Source: Gnetum montanum (taxonomy: Eukaryota > Streptophyta > Gnetopsida > Gnetales > Gnetaceae). Taken from it: a DNA stretch of 64,000 nt. How positions within the stretch are numbered: position 1 is the first letter of the stretch; each line of letters opens with the position of its first letter. The stretch is from NCBI GenBank assembly GCA_015680685.1, contig MNCI01020990.1:313532-377531 (forward strand). Reading direction: 5' to 3'. Below the pieces are notes generated by a model. It searched no databases. It saw only the letters and a list, made by a program, of their open reading frames with translations, and had not been told where the DNA came from. The position numbers were made by a program, and so were the translations under genes. This document shows, piece after piece, positions 1 through 12,224 of this stretch.

Positions 1-488
1 ACCAAGTTTTACTTGTTCTGCTTCTAGGAGTTTAAGGGTGAGAGACTAATTGTGATGAGTAACCGATTCCTTAACTAGCCGTACACACCCATAGATGCTC
101 GTAGTCAAGTCGTACTCACACGTCGCTATGAAAGCAATAAATAACATTAAATAAATAACAAATAAATAAACTAAGTGAATGCTGCAATGATGAAGTAATC
201 TCTATCTTTATTGCCGGTCATGTGCGTGTCCAAGTACAGCACACTCGAATAAAGACACTGTACAATCACATTCACCACACTGCGGGCAGACACGGGAAAA
301 AAGATAACTCTGGAGGGATCAAACTGCCAGAGCTTCGCTACTCTAAAACTGGGATCCTGAACAAGGGATAGCTACATCTTATTTATAGATATGGTAGCGA
401 ACTACGATATCACGTACACGATATCATAGGGAAGACGCGATATCATGGGGGATGCGATATCGCGGCCTATGTGAATCGCGTCTCATCA
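1..488 (-). repeat. LTR of family A, truncated by the window edge
   Basis: On the minus strand the LTR begins TGATGAGACGCG at position 488 and runs off the window. It has GATATC/CGCG palindromes at about 396-475, a TATAAATAAGA box at about 377-387, and AATAAAG signals further on. The same order and much of the sequence recur in the plus-strand LTRs at 47461 and 53136, and the TGATGA terminus recurs at 42906 and 61575. It may be the 3' LTR of element G, which reads in the same direction. However, no purine tract is visible beside it, so a solo LTR is equally possible. Confidence 0.8.
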
Positions 489-1799
489 ATTATCATGACC
501 AAGATGAAGAGATCCTCATGATAGGTGTGATCATGGGTTGGATCAAGAGTTGTGAACTAGATCCCTAGGAAAAATTTGATTTTATAATTTGGATGGAAGT
601 AGTACTCAATGCTATTATAGATCACTAAGAGGGAGACTTATAGATCTTATTTGTCATGGGTAAGGATGAGACATGAGATTATCTTGGATGATTACATTTA
701 AATTAAGTGATCTAGATAGCCTAAACATAGGGTATGCATGCCTAGGTAACTTCACACATGTTTTACATGGACATTAGTTTAACCTTTCATCTAGATCTTA
801 TTTGAGAAATTACAGGATTAGGGTAAGATGATAGAAATATCAATTTTGTGAATTGAAGGTTTTGGAATAACACTACTCTTTCTCTTACCTCTTCCTCTTT
901 AATTAGTTTCAAATTTTTTTCTTTTTTCTTTTTCATTTAGGACAAAACATTTTACATAAGAAGGATATCTTATGAGACATGCATGAGAATTTTGAAATTA
1001 ATTAAGTCCTAGATCACCATCTAGATTTTTAACTTACATTAAAATTAACATTCATTAGCCACCACATGATAGACAAAGGTATATGGGAATCATGAACTTC
1101 GTAGGACTTAGATGATCAAGAATGGTAAGCATGTGCACCTTGATTCAATCACACTAATCAGATCCATCATAGTGATCATAGTAATTAAACATCTATCTAG
1201 GATTCTAAATCTTATGCCCCTATTTCCTATCTACAATTCTAGTGGTACTAGCTTCAACACTCATGGTGTAAGTCCAAGCTTTCCACTAATTTTGAGCTTG
1301 CTTCACTAGTGATAAATAAAGAAAAAGTGAGTAAATAAATTTTGGTTTGTAGACATTCCATCACTCAAGGCTTTTCCTTGCATACGTTTAGCACATTCAC
1401 ATCATCATCACATCTGAAACTCACCCATCCATCATAGGCTTATCATGTGAGCATTCATAAAATACATTAATTGATTTTCCCATAGACACATAAAGATCAA
1501 ACTTAAAGAAAATAAAATATTATAAATGGTTAATATTCAAGCTCAAAAATGTATGAGTTCTAACTAAACATACTAACTTTAGTAAAATGCAAAAAGAAAC
1601 ATTGCAAAAAAGAAAATTTTGATACGATGTGAAGGATTTCATCCTCACAACTAATCCATGTCTATCACCTAATAGATTTTTGAGTACAAAATATGAGATT
1701 AAGCATAAAATACTCTTAGAGGTGAATGATATTCTTTGTAATGTTTTAGGTTTTGTCCATTCACCAAGAAAATTCTATCCAGCTCATTAGATTGATATA

Positions 1800-2800
1800 T
1801 GTTCATAACACCAAATTGATGACTAGTATGAACAATGTATGATCCTTTCCATTGAAATTAATTTTTTTTCAAATGGAATAAGTATGATTCACACATATCA
1901 TGATGATCCTTGGTATAAGAATATTATAATTCATTACACATTAAGATAATTTTGCAATTCTCATCAAGAAGGTTAAGGTTAATAAAGCTCTCTTTTTGTG
2001 TAGAATCCAAGTTCATATCAAAATCAGCCACACTACCCAAGGTTTTCATTCCAAGATTAATAAGAAATCATCAAATTTGTTCATAATTTAATTCAAATGG
2101 TGTGTAGCCAAGAAGGGTCTTCCATGTAATTCAATAGGGACAAAGAACATTATTAAGCTTGTTGGCCTAGTATCTTCTATATTTACTAACCATTTTCATA
2201 AGTATTCTAACAATATTATAGTTAGTGATCTTTGCTTGGCCATGGGCCTCTAGTGATAGGAGGAAGTTAACTTATAATTAACTCCATAAGATTTAAATTT
2301 TTTAAAACCGTACGAGTAAAATATGTATCATAATTAAAGATTAAGATCCTCAAAATACTAAACCTATGAAGTACATTATTGTAAAGAAATTTTTCTATAG
2401 TGAATGTTGAACAGTCTTTGATAGCAACTATTTTTACTCACTTCATGTGATAATCCACATATATAATAATGTTTGCATTACCATTGGAGGTTGGAGAAAT
2501 GGAACCAATAAAGTTAATCCTGGATACATCAAAGGGTTTAAGTGATTATATTAACTATTGAGATTTCTTCCTGCATGTGGATAGAACTCCCTCATGTTGA
2601 CATTAATCATAACATTGTATGAAGTATTAAGTGTTGCGAAACATGGTGGATCAAAAGTAGCTTGTGAGCAAGAATTTTGATGTAATCATCTTTCCAGCAT
2701 AGTGTCCATCACAAACCCATAGTGCAAGTGAGCTAATATGATTTCTTGACTTTCTTTAGGAACACACAATCCTAAAAGGCCATTAGGGTATATTTTATAA
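1800..2800 (-). pseudogene. Integrase remnant of element G
   Basis: On the minus strand around 2560-2480 a frame reads PFDVSRINFIGSISPTSNGN. This matches the first catalytic strand of Ty3/gypsy integrases (usually W-G-x-D-F-I-G-P), with the aspartate changed to asparagine. Around 2150-2060 the frame WKTLLGYTPFELNYE matches the conserved G-x-T-P-F-x-L-V-Y-G motif near the end of the core. The zinc-finger region at about 2790-2600 is only weakly recognisable. Several stops and frame changes make it non-functional. Confidence 0.7.
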
Positions 2801-2999
2801 ATATACTATGTGATTTTTAAGTAAGGCCTAACCTTGTGATAAAATCACTAGATCTTCCATTTATTCCATTTAGAAGGAGTCTTTTGAACCACTACATATT
2901 AAAGCATGTCTATGTATCATGGACAAGAACATTCCCTCCTACTATTGAAGGAAGCCTTACAAATGTGGTCATTATGAAAATCATCAAAGAGTACATATT

Positions 3000-4260
3000 T
3001 ACATTTCTTACTATTTTGTAACTTGGATAGATGATTTGCCACCACATTTTCTACTCCCTTACAATGGATCATGTGCAAATCAAATTACTAAAAAAGAACT
3101 AACTAGTAGATTACATCTCAACTAACATATAATTTATTCATGAGGAACTAGATGGCACTATGTTTAGTGTGGATGAAGATCTTGCATCCTAAAACATAAT
3201 GTCTAAATTTTTTTAAGTGTAAAAATTATGGCCATAAGCTCCATTTTGATGGTGATGTGATTTAGCTATGATCCTAGTATGATCTAAATAGTATTGTGAA
3301 TGTAGTAAAACCTCTTTTTGTTATCAAATTACATTAATGCCACACATGATGCATAGTCAAAAGTATTTTTCATTATGTAAAATGATTAAGTCTAATTAGA
3401 ACTTTGCAACACTAGGGTTTGTATTAATATTTCCTTTAGACATTGAAAGATATTTTCACATTAATTGTTCCATAAGAATGGAACATATTTCTTTTCTAGC
3501 TCAAATAATGATTGAGCTCTTCTACAATAATCATTGATAAATCTAGGGTAATAGCTTGTATGAGAAAGAAAATATTGCACCTCTTTTACTATCATGTGGA
3601 TCTTTCAATGATGAAGACCTTTTTAGGGTTAACTTTAAATCTTCTTTTTGAGACTTTGTGGCTAAGGATAATTTCCTTAATCACCATCAACTAACTTTTC
3701 TTCCAATCTAGATTTAAGTTCACCTAGCAATAGTGGGTCAAAATAAATTTAAGCTGATCCAAAACTTCTTTAAATGTTTTTCATATTTGGAAATGTCATC
3801 GATGAAGGCTTTCACACTCTTTTGGATAAAATCCTTGAACATAGACATCACTAATCATTGAAAACTAGTTCGGGCCTTGTACAACCCAAAGGACATGTAC
3901 TTGAAAGTAAACATTTTCTATACATAGATGAAGGTAGTTTTAGCTTCATCCTCCAATGCAATGTTGATCTTATTGTAATAAGAATATTCATCAAGGAAGT
4001 TGTAGTATTCATGGCTAAAGATATTATCTAGGACCTAGTTCACAAATGACAATAGGAAGTGGTTCTTGAATGTAGTAACATTGAAAAACATATAGTTACT
4101 ACAAACTCTTCATTCATTTCCTTTCTTGAGTGTGATCCTAGTTGGACTTACCCACTCACTATTACAAATGGATGTAGTGAAACTAGCCCACAAGAGATAA
4201 GCTATCTCATTTTTCAACAAATTCTACATATATGGATTAAGTCTTCATTGTAGTATTCAA
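3000..4260 (-). pseudogene. Reverse transcriptase and RNase H remnant of element G
   Basis: Minus-strand translation gives SEWVSPTRITLKKGNE, then a degraded R-V-C-x-D-Y motif, YYNFLDEYSYYNKI (family F-L-D-G-Y-S-G-Y-x-Q-I), DEAKTTFIY, MSFGLYKA (family M-P-F-G-L-x-N-A), and AFIDDI at about 3795-3811, the Y/F-x-D-D catalytic box, still intact. RNase H ends near 3010-3060 with ENVVANHLSKL (family N-V-V-A-D-A-L-S-R). Stops are scattered throughout. It copied element RNA into DNA in the ancestor and cannot be active now. Confidence 0.8.
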
Positions 4261-4663
4261 TAAGGCCTAATGCTTAAGTCATATATATGTAGTTTTGATA
4301 GATAAAGGAGTCAACTCCTATGAGTTCATCATGATACCAAGCAAATGCTTTTCTCCATTTAGCAACTACATTTTTGAGTTCAATCTTTTGAATGATCATC
4401 AAGGTGGAGATAATAAAGATGAATTGATCATATATGAGGAATATTTATTCTGAGCCTTTTGGAAGTGTCTTGAGATTTGGTGGTGGTGTCAGAATATTTT
4501 GGAACATATCAAGAGTGTCCCAAAATTAGGTATCATATTAAATCACTATAGCAATGTCCAACATGTTTTCCTTCTTTGAATTAAATGATTCAAAATTAGA
4601 TAAGGAAAGATAGTTGATTGTACCTTTTAAGATTTGATTTGTGGTTTCATGAACTAGAAATTC

Positions 4664-4963
4664 TTAAAGGTAATTAACATCATTGTGTGTACAGAGATGT
4701 TTAGTAATATAAAAGTTACAACCATGCTTACTACATGATCCAGAAGGATGACAAGATATACACTTGTAATGTGTCCTTCTGGTCTCTTCCTTCTTATTAA
4801 TGTTAAGGTGAAGGCCTTGGAAGACTAACTTAGCATCAATGGTTCTTAACCAAGCTCTTCCCATGATGATGGAAAAACTATCTTCTAACTTGTTATCTAG
4901 TTTGACCACCAAGAAATCATCAAGATATGACCAACTAACTAAGTCTATCATAACATTATTCAT
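4664..4963 (-). pseudogene. Retropepsin-like aspartic protease remnant of element G
   Basis: A 99-codon frame contains DLVSWSYLDDFLVVKL followed by FSIIMGRAWLRTIDAKL. The second motif corresponds to the I-I-L-G-R-P-W-L box of retrotransposon proteases. The same arrangement appears in A2 (WSYPANSLVIEV then FPIIMGRAWLSTIDACLG), which supports common ancestry. The D-[ST]-G active-site segment lies upstream near 5170-5200 (minus), where LDDSGVVSIA is readable, in a different uninterrupted stretch. The protein would have cut the Gag-Pol polyprotein. It is broken here. Confidence 0.75.
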
Positions 4964-4969
4964 CTATCT

Positions 4970-6437
4970 CATAGGGTATGTGGAGGATTTTTTTGCTATC
5001 TATGGCCTAGTGTTGGTACTTATGAGAGAAGAAAATCCCTACTTGAAATAATTATCCTTCCTACCAATTTGGATTTCTACCATGGAACTATTGAGATTTG
5101 ATCTCTTTTTAGATAAGTATCTTTCTTTGACTACTTATGTAGTGTTGGACACAGCAATACTAACAACACCACTATCATCAAGTGCTATGTTATTTGATTT
5201 ACTAAAAATCATTAAATAATTTATCCCTAAAGTAGATGATTTTCTTTGTAAATGTCTAGCAAAAAATATTGGAATCTTTTCAACATGAATCCCTATTTTT
5301 CTTGTAGTGTTATCCTCTCAATAAGATGAAGAGAATGGTATAGATCCTATCTTCTGGTTTGTACATCTATACTTGCATTAGTATTTTTGACCATGAAACT
5401 TTGAAATTATCCACATAACAAATTCAATAGATGTTTGATAGTATTACCTCATAGCATACATGAAAGTAGGATTGAAATAGTAGGTAACATTACAAAATTT
5501 AACTTGCCTTGGTTTTGACTAACTAGGAATCTCACCTTGTATATAACCAAACAGGAGAAATTTTTGAGAAGCTTGTTGGGCAAGGATACTTGATGTAAGT
5601 AGGTACTCTTGAGAAGTCATCTGAGACATTTGATAGACACCTTCCTAGGCACCATAAAAGTAGGAATTGGTGGAAAGTATCATATGTTATTGCATCATAG
5701 TAAGAAGATTTCATTGAGCAACACTTAGAGGATTTGAAGTTTGTCATTGTTGGTACTACTACATGGGTTGTAGATACATACCCATAGGATAATATGATAT
5801 ATAAGGGTAATGGGTCCTCCTTATTAGCCTCTTGATAAACTTGGAATATAAAGACATCCTAACTCATCTCATTTCTCCTATCATGCAAGCCATGATTGAG
5901 TAGCACTAAGAGTCCTAATATTTTATGTAGTACTTGCAAGGACACTCATCATTGGATGATGAAGAAGCATCATCTAAAACTTCTTTGGCACTATTACAAT
6001 ATGATAGCTTGCCCTTACCCTCAGTTTCATACTTCTTATTTCTACAATTTGGTGGTGCAATGGCTTTGATTCCAACTTCAATCATCTTATCCTTAATGTC
6101 CTTGAGGGTGGTAGTCATCTTTTCATTCATCATATTCAAAACTTGATGTACATTTTAGAACAAGTCCATCAAGTCCTTCTTAGTTTAAACTAGTCTTGTA
6201 TTAAGATCTTGACTATAATGGGAGGTTCAGCTATACCTTCAATTTTTTAAACCTCCTTTTGTTGTACAAGATCACAATTATACTCATTAGTGGATTACCA
6301 CTTTTAGCATTCACCCTTAATTCTTATAATGATATCCAATAGCACTTTGATTTATGCCATGGAATTTTTGTGTACCTGGTCCATGATGTACAGGTCAACA
6401 TTCTCTCTTGTATTCTACCAAAATCCTATCATGATAT
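4970..6437 (-). pseudogene. Gag C-terminal half of element G
   Basis: Two open stretches lie in this region on the minus strand: one at 5915-6139, lysine-rich with an acidic serine tail (DDASSSSNDE), and one at 5532-5747. Both end in stops. The region ends at 6437, exactly where element B starts. The preceding part of gag is found at 21655-22140. The assignment to gag rests mainly on position between the gag core beyond B and the protease at 4963. The residues themselves show no diagnostic motif. Confidence 0.5.
6433..6437. repeat. Target-site duplication of element B, left copy (GATAT)
   Basis: GATAT precedes the B 5' LTR (TGTTGTTGCATATCC). The right flank is AATAT at 21650-21654, a 4 of 5 match. 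Joining the flanks restores continuous minus-strand gag sequence of element G. Confidence 0.55.
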
Positions 6438-6936
6438 TGTTGTTGCATATCCACCATTATTATGGAGCAATAATGACTCTTGGAAGGCTTTTAAAAATAA
6501 TAAAGATATGATACTTTGGTTTCATAAAAAGACATATTTGAAGCTAGCCCAATATCAACTGCAAGGAAAATGTTTTAAGCATAATATTCCATAGTAACAT
6601 TAGAGGAGATTAAGAGATTCACATAAAGGATATGTTCAAGCCAGGTATATTATATTTTAACCAAAAATTTGGTAAATATTAAGAGGAAATCAATAAATTT
6701 TAAAAACAAAATTCCAAAGTTTCAATGATGGCATTCATCAAAATATCCAAAGTTGCATCAATAGTCGTTCAAGAAAATAGTGGCCATGTCATGGTGCTTG
6801 GTACTAGTTTAAATTATCAACATCTAATGGTCTCCAATGGCACAAGATTTTAGAATCAAACCTTTGCTCTTCTGAAATGTAATTTGGAAAATGCAACCAA
6901 AAAACATGGGTAGATCCATGGCTAGAAACATGATAG

Positions 6937-7302
6937 TTAGCCATGGGCATCATGGACAAGCCAAAAGATTATCCCACACAGTATACCCTCACTAATTTTG
7001 GCTATAACAACAATTGCATCTGAACCAATGAAGTCATTAAATAAGCACAAGGCAAGCACATGAGTATTTCTAGTAGTTCTAGAACTATGGTACGTGGAAG
7101 AAGTAGAGATGGTGATGGCAACAATACTAACCATAAGAGGCACTGGCATAGATGGCCACAGTGACCGGAGGCATAGCCATAAGACTGCATCACACAAAGA
7201 TCCAAAAGTGGATGTAAAGGAAGAAGGGATGTGAGACATAGAGGTTACCACATGCTGATTATGAAACCCCTCTTTGAGAGGATCATGTCCATTCATAAGC
7301 AC
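6937..7302 (-). other. Antisense open frame within the B LTR U3 (doubtful gene)
   Basis: A 121-codon minus-strand frame starts MLMNGHDPLKEGFHNQHVV. The homologous part of the other LTR copy (19588-19809) is also open for 73 codons and starts MLTNGHNLSIVGLHDHHVV, keeping MSHIPSS and GSLCDAVLW-like segments. I recognise no protein family. Conservation of openness across two decayed copies could be chance in a C-poor strand. It is recorded as a candidate only. Confidence 0.2.
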
Positions 7303-7871
7303 ATCAGCAAAGGGCAGTATACATGGCTTTGGATTTCAGTGAACTTGTGGGGATTGATGTGCAATTACAGGGCTGTATTATGATTTCAAGTGATTATATT
7401 ATTTTTATTTGATCTAACTTTACCACATAAAATATCATATAAAATTTAAATCAAACCCTCCATTATGGGACAAGCCAATTTTGGCATAACATCATATTAA
7501 GGGGTTTAATAATTTTATTCCATATAGTATATCATCTAAAATTTATAAGAAATAGGTTTAATGGACATTTGGCAAACATATTACAACATTGACACTCTAC
7601 ATAAGAACTTATAACTTCCTATGAAAGTTACAATTTTTTTCCTTAATATTTGTGGAATTGTGATTACTAAGAGGACACTTGCCAACTATGGCATATATTT
7701 TTCTAATTTTTGTAACCTCAAATAGTAATCTCTATAATATTTGTTATCAGGAAAACACTTGACAACCATAGCTTAAATTTTTAATAACTTCCTTTAGAAA
7801 TTATAACTTCTAGGGTGCTTATGAATTAATACCCTTAACTTTTCATGATTATTGTAACTACCCTAAGGTCA

Positions 7872-7880
7872 CTATAAAAG
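7872..7880 (+). promoter_or_regulatory. TATA box of the B LTR
   Basis: CTATAAAAG sits in CACTATAAAAGGACC. The same string is kept in the second LTR copy at about 20409-20417. It lies about 1.43 kb into the LTR, so U3 would be unusually long. Confidence 0.6.
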
Positions 7881-9034
7881 GACCTTCAAAGATAGATTTA
7901 AAAGAGGATTTTTGGGGGAAGTGGAAAGAACAAGAAGAAGATATTGAAGTTTGTAAGATTGATTGCTAAAGACATCAATTTGGCTACTTTGTTTTAATCT
8001 TATGAGTTCATTCCTTCCCATTTTATTTTAGTTGCTTAGCTAATGGTTTAGATAGTATCATGCTTCGCATTTAATTTTGGAATTTTTCCTAAGTTGTTTT
8101 TATAGCTCTATTTTTGTGCAATACTAGACTTCTATTAAGATTTTCCATAAAATAGCTTAAGTTGTTGAAAATCCTCAGGAACAATTTAATAGTAATGTCT
8201 TAATGAAATTACCTATTTTGAGCATAGAGAATCTAGGAAAGTTATTGATATTTTGAGACAACTGAAATAGCTTCATTGTTTTAAAGTGTATTACCTTGGT
8301 ATTTCAATCCTAAAATCGTCAAATTTTTGAAGGCTCTATTGAATGCAATCTTTGACAACTATTAACTAGCAAAAATATAGACTCTCTTTGACATTTACAT
8401 AGCAATATTTGGTAGTATAATAAGATTGTCTATATGAAATTTCTTGTTGAGCTTAGAGGGTTTTGAAAATTCATAGTTGATTGAATTGCAATAGCTTTAT
8501 TGCAAAGTGTTTCCTCATGTCAATTTATCTTGATTAAATATTTGAGATTTCACATGAATCTACTTTCTTTTTATTCTCTTTCTATGTCCATTGAATCTCA
8601 TTCTATTTCTAGTTTTCTTATGGAACTTTCTCTCTAGGGGAAATTAGGAGTAGATTGACAAAATTGTGCTCAAATGTTTTTACAAAATTTTATTTGTTGC
8701 AAATAATGTATTATAAGGACCATATAGACTAAGTGATTAAAAAAAATAGGAATCTCCAATAGCTCATAGTATTTGACAAAGTTAGTTGAATCTCTTTATG
8801 ATAGCCAATTACAAAACCCAACCATTTCAATATTTGCAATAGTAAACACATACTCATGATTAGTTTGTTTTACAACTACTAAGTCTATTTGGAGGTATCT
8901 AGGCTTTGGTGTTGCCAAAGACTAACAAGCACTTAAACCTTATTTAAAGAACACCTTCAATCTCATGACCCCATAGGTCACGAGACCTAGAAGCCATCCC
9001 ATGTTGGCGATCCAGTCCCAAATGGTCGCCAACA

Positions 9035-9183
9035 GTTCTTTTGGCACTAAAAGAAAGGTAGAAAGTTTGTCCTCTAAGTTCATAAGCTTAATAGTCCTAG
9101 TGCACCAATAGTTGTTTTGGCACTAGGAGGGCTGAAAATTTGTCCTCTATGTTCATAAGCTTGATAGTCCTGGCACACCAATA
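9035..9183 (+). repeat. Tandem duplication in the B leader (76-bp unit)
   Basis: Two adjacent units (9035-9110 and 9111-9183) share TTTTGGCACTA, TTTGTCCTCTA, GTTCATAAGCTT, ATAGTCCT and CACCAATAG. A partial third copy begins at 9184. One unit (21574-21649) also follows the second LTR. A primer-binding site would be expected here, but I cannot match either TGGCACTA start to a particular tRNA. Confidence 0.7.
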
Positions 9184-9326
9184 GTTATTTGTTGCTAGAA
9201 GGATTTAAGAAATTAGATACTATTTTCAGTTCATGACCAAAAAAACTGATAGTTAGGAAGATTTCAAAGGTTTCAAAGAAATTCTTGATTATAAAACTAA
9301 TTATTCATTAGAAGAAGAATAGAAAA

Positions 9327-11180
9327 AAAATTTTGAGTTTAAAACAAGTAGTGGAGCAAAGACTAGAAGGGTAAGAAGATCACCTCTTCTATCTAGTTTA
9401 TTAGTCTATAAGAGAAAGTCAAAGAAATACAAGAGTTCAATGGTCAAAAAAAATTCTAATATGATGGAAAATCCTTGGTAAATAGCTATACCATTAGGAT
9501 TTAAAAACTATAACAATATTCTTAAAGTAGTTTACAATTATCCTAAGCCTTTTATTCTTGGAATAGCTTACTTGGCTGAAGATACAATCACTTATATGCG
9601 TTAGATTTAGCTCATGCAAATACTCAACACCAAGATCAAACTTATAGGTTATTTGTGGAAAATTTAAAGGATATGGCATAGATTACCAAGCAACAGTATC
9701 ATAATTTGGGATGATATGAAAAGTCTTGTCTTGGCCCAATTTGGCAATCAATTGTATCAACAACAATTGTATTGTGAGCTAGTACAAGCTAAGCAAGAAG
9801 TTAAAGAGTCTATTAGAGATTTCAACATTAAGTTTCAATGAATTTTTTAAGTCTTTCAAAGACAATATAGACCATCAAATGAAATTCTTAGAGATATTTA
9901 TCTTAAGTCTATGAATCCCAATATTTCAATTTGGTTAAGGAGAACTCCAAACTTGCTAATATTCAATGACTAATTTAGTGAAGCTGTACAGTTAGAAAAA
10001 CAACGAAACTTAAATCATGAAGAAATTATCACAACTCAAAATAAAGAAGAGATAATGATGATTATTGTGCAAGATTTTGCTCAACTTAAAGCCTTACCAT
10101 GACCATCTCATGTTAAGATAGAGCAAGAGTTAGCAAGCAGAGAATCTGAAAGAGGATAGTTAATGAGAGACTTATCCAATAAAGTGATTAAACTAGAAAA
10201 AGCTTTGGCAAAAGTTAAGATTAAGGAAGAAAATAAAAATAGGAAGCATAATCATCAAGATACTAAGTTAGTAGAAGATGAGGATGAAAGTGATCTTGTT
10301 ATGTCCAACTTCCCTGATATTGAATCAAATAATGAGTTATCTAGTGTTCATTATGCAAGCAAATCTTCTAGTAATGGATCTAGTGATACCTCTTCTCTGT
10401 CAAGTTTTGAAGAAGATATATCGTTAGATGAAGAGTGTAATAATAATGAGGGAAATGGATATAATCTAGGATCAAAAGAAATATTAACTACTTCTAGATC
10501 TCCAAATGTCATTTCTAATTCATCTACTAAAAAAAATGTTTTTGAACCAAGTGGAAGAGAAAAGAATAAAAGTAAAGAAGATCAAGTAGGGTAGAGTACT
10601 CAAAATTAAACTTTTAATAAATGGTTGAAGAAACAAAGCTTTTATGGAGATGGAGAATATGATTTGATTGAAGATATTAAACATCTCAAAGCCAATATTA
10701 GTATATATCAATTATTATAGATAGGAGATAAACAAAGAAAAGCTTTAAAGTTCATTAAAGGTAAAAAGAGAGTTGGAGATTCAAAATTAAGCTATGTTTC
10801 TAACATTGATAAGACAAAAAAAACTAGCTATGATTGTACTTCTAATAAAGAAGCTCCTTCTTTCTTTTAACAATAAAGTTAAAAAGACAAATATCTTCAT
10901 GATACATCCACTATTATGCCATTGTCAATATGTAAAAAACTTGGTTTAATTCTTGAAAAATCCAATAAAATGATTGTTTAAGTAGATAAGAGCAAAGTGA
11001 AGATTATGGGTCAGTTACCCAATGTTTTATTAGAAATTGCTTATGAACCTCATATCAAAAGTAGAGTAACTATTCAAGTGGTAGAAAAACCAGATTCACA
11101 TGGTCTTTTGTTGAGTAGAAGTTGGAGTAAGAATTTCTCTAGTTACATATCAAAAAATTACTCACATATGTGGCTACCTT
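9327..11180 (+). pseudogene. gag-protease of element B
   Basis: One reading frame runs through most of this stretch with scattered stops. Around 9710-9840 it reads WDDMKSLVLAQFGNQLYQQ and then LVQAKQEVKESIRDF, typical of the plant retrotransposon Gag core. A lysine-rich and then acidic, serine-rich segment (10163-10594, 143 codons open) follows, with no CCHC knuckle visible. From about 10895 the frame DTSTIMPLSICKKLGL matches the protease active site (D-T/S-G-A), with the glycine lost. VVEKPDSHGLLLSRSW matches the later L-L-G-R/L-S-R protease strand. It would encode capsid and the maturation protease. Confidence 0.75.
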
Positions 11181-11301
11181 GAAGGGAATAGCCAAATCAA
11201 ATACACATTTACAGTGAGCCTTTGATGAATGAAAACATTACTTCAAATGAAAAGAACAAAGTTATTGAAACAAAATTTGCACACTTTAAGAAGTTGATAA
11301 T

Positions 11302-11760
11302 TTGAAAAAAGAAGAATCTCAAAATGAGAAAAAATGGGAACTATACTTCAATGGTTCTTGTAACTCGAAAGGTATAAGAGTTGGAATAGTTCTAGTAAAA
11401 GATGGTTCCCTAAAAATATTTAAGACAATTCATCTATCTTTCCCTTGCAACAATAATAAGGTTGAATATGAAGCTTTGTGTATTGGAATTAAAGCAACAT
11501 TGGAAAAAGGAATCAAGGTAATCACCATAAATGGAGACTCAAGATTAGTTTGTGAACAAGTTAAAGGTAATTGTGTAGTAAAAATCTCATTCCTATAACC
11601 CTATAAATAGCTTGTTTGGAAAATGCTAGATTATTTTCATCACTACAAAATAGAACATATAGGTAGGAAGGATAATTATATAGCAAATGATTTAGCAAAA
11701 GTAACATCAACATTAGATCTAAAAAAGGAAAAATTTTATGAAGGTGTAATGATCAAGAAT
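11302..11760 (+). pseudogene. RNase H domain upstream of RT in element B (archaeal-type-like)
   Basis: The open frame 11302-11598 reads WELYFNGSCNSKGIRVGIV, VEYEALCIGIKATLEKGI and INGDSRLVCEQV. After a stop, the same domain continues with HHYKIEHIGRKDNYIANDLA. These are the four acidic-residue strands of the RNase H type found as a second copy in plant Tat elements (Y-F-D-G-S, E-Y-E-A, G-D-S, N-x-x-A-D/N-D-L-A). The first aspartate has become asparagine. A separate, conventional RNase H follows RT at 13060. The position between protease and RT is unusual. Confidence 0.8.
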
Positions 11761-12224
11761 GAACATCAGCCATGAATACCAGATAACATAAAGCATCTAA
11801 AAGTATTTGAAGATGATGATCAAGCACTCAAGTTTATGAAAAATAAGCAAAAATTTGATAGTCAAATCATACTTGAAATAGTGTCAAGGTTTAAGACAAA
11901 TTCTATTACCAAAAAGATGATTGATTATAAACATGAGTTTAGCAAAAATTTGCTTACCAGAAAGGATATACAAAATCTAGATGATCAAGCTCATGAAGTA
12001 GTAAATCTTGGATCTACTAAGATACCAAAGATGTTAAATTCACAAAGGAAAAAGATTCAATTTTCAACCAAAATTTATTATTACTCCTAAAAAATAATTT
12101 CGAAAATTTTGTTTGGTCCTATGATGATTGTAAAATTTTTTGACCATAGGTGATGACACATAAAATTCATTTGATAAACAGTTGTAAGATAGTTAAACAA
12201 AAACAAAGGAAATTTAATCCATCA

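Larger units (their letters stand above)
489..6437 (-). mobile_element. Element G, left part: decayed Ty3/gypsy element
   Basis: Reading from high to low coordinates, this stretch holds the C-terminal half of gag, an aspartic protease, RT, RNase H and integrase, all broken by stops and frameshifts. The gag N-terminal half and a primer site lie beyond element B at 21655-22760, so B inserted into G. The protease resembles that of A1/A2, and the primer site is of the same type, so G is probably a relative of family A. Positions 489-1790 hold only AT-rich 3' sequence with no recognisable gene. Confidence 0.75.
6438..9034 (+). repeat. 5' LTR of element B
   Basis: It starts TGTTGTTGCATATCC and ends GGTCGCCAACA, forming short TGTTG/CAACA inverted ends. 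It aligns throughout with 16006-16156 plus 19021-21573 at roughly 90 percent by eye (not computed). A promoter-like TATAAAAG lies at about 7873. The LTR could instead end at about 9110, because the next 76 bp also follow the second LTR copy. The minus-strand solo LTR at 16157-19015 supports the shorter end, since it stops exactly at GTCGCCAACA. Confidence 0.8.
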
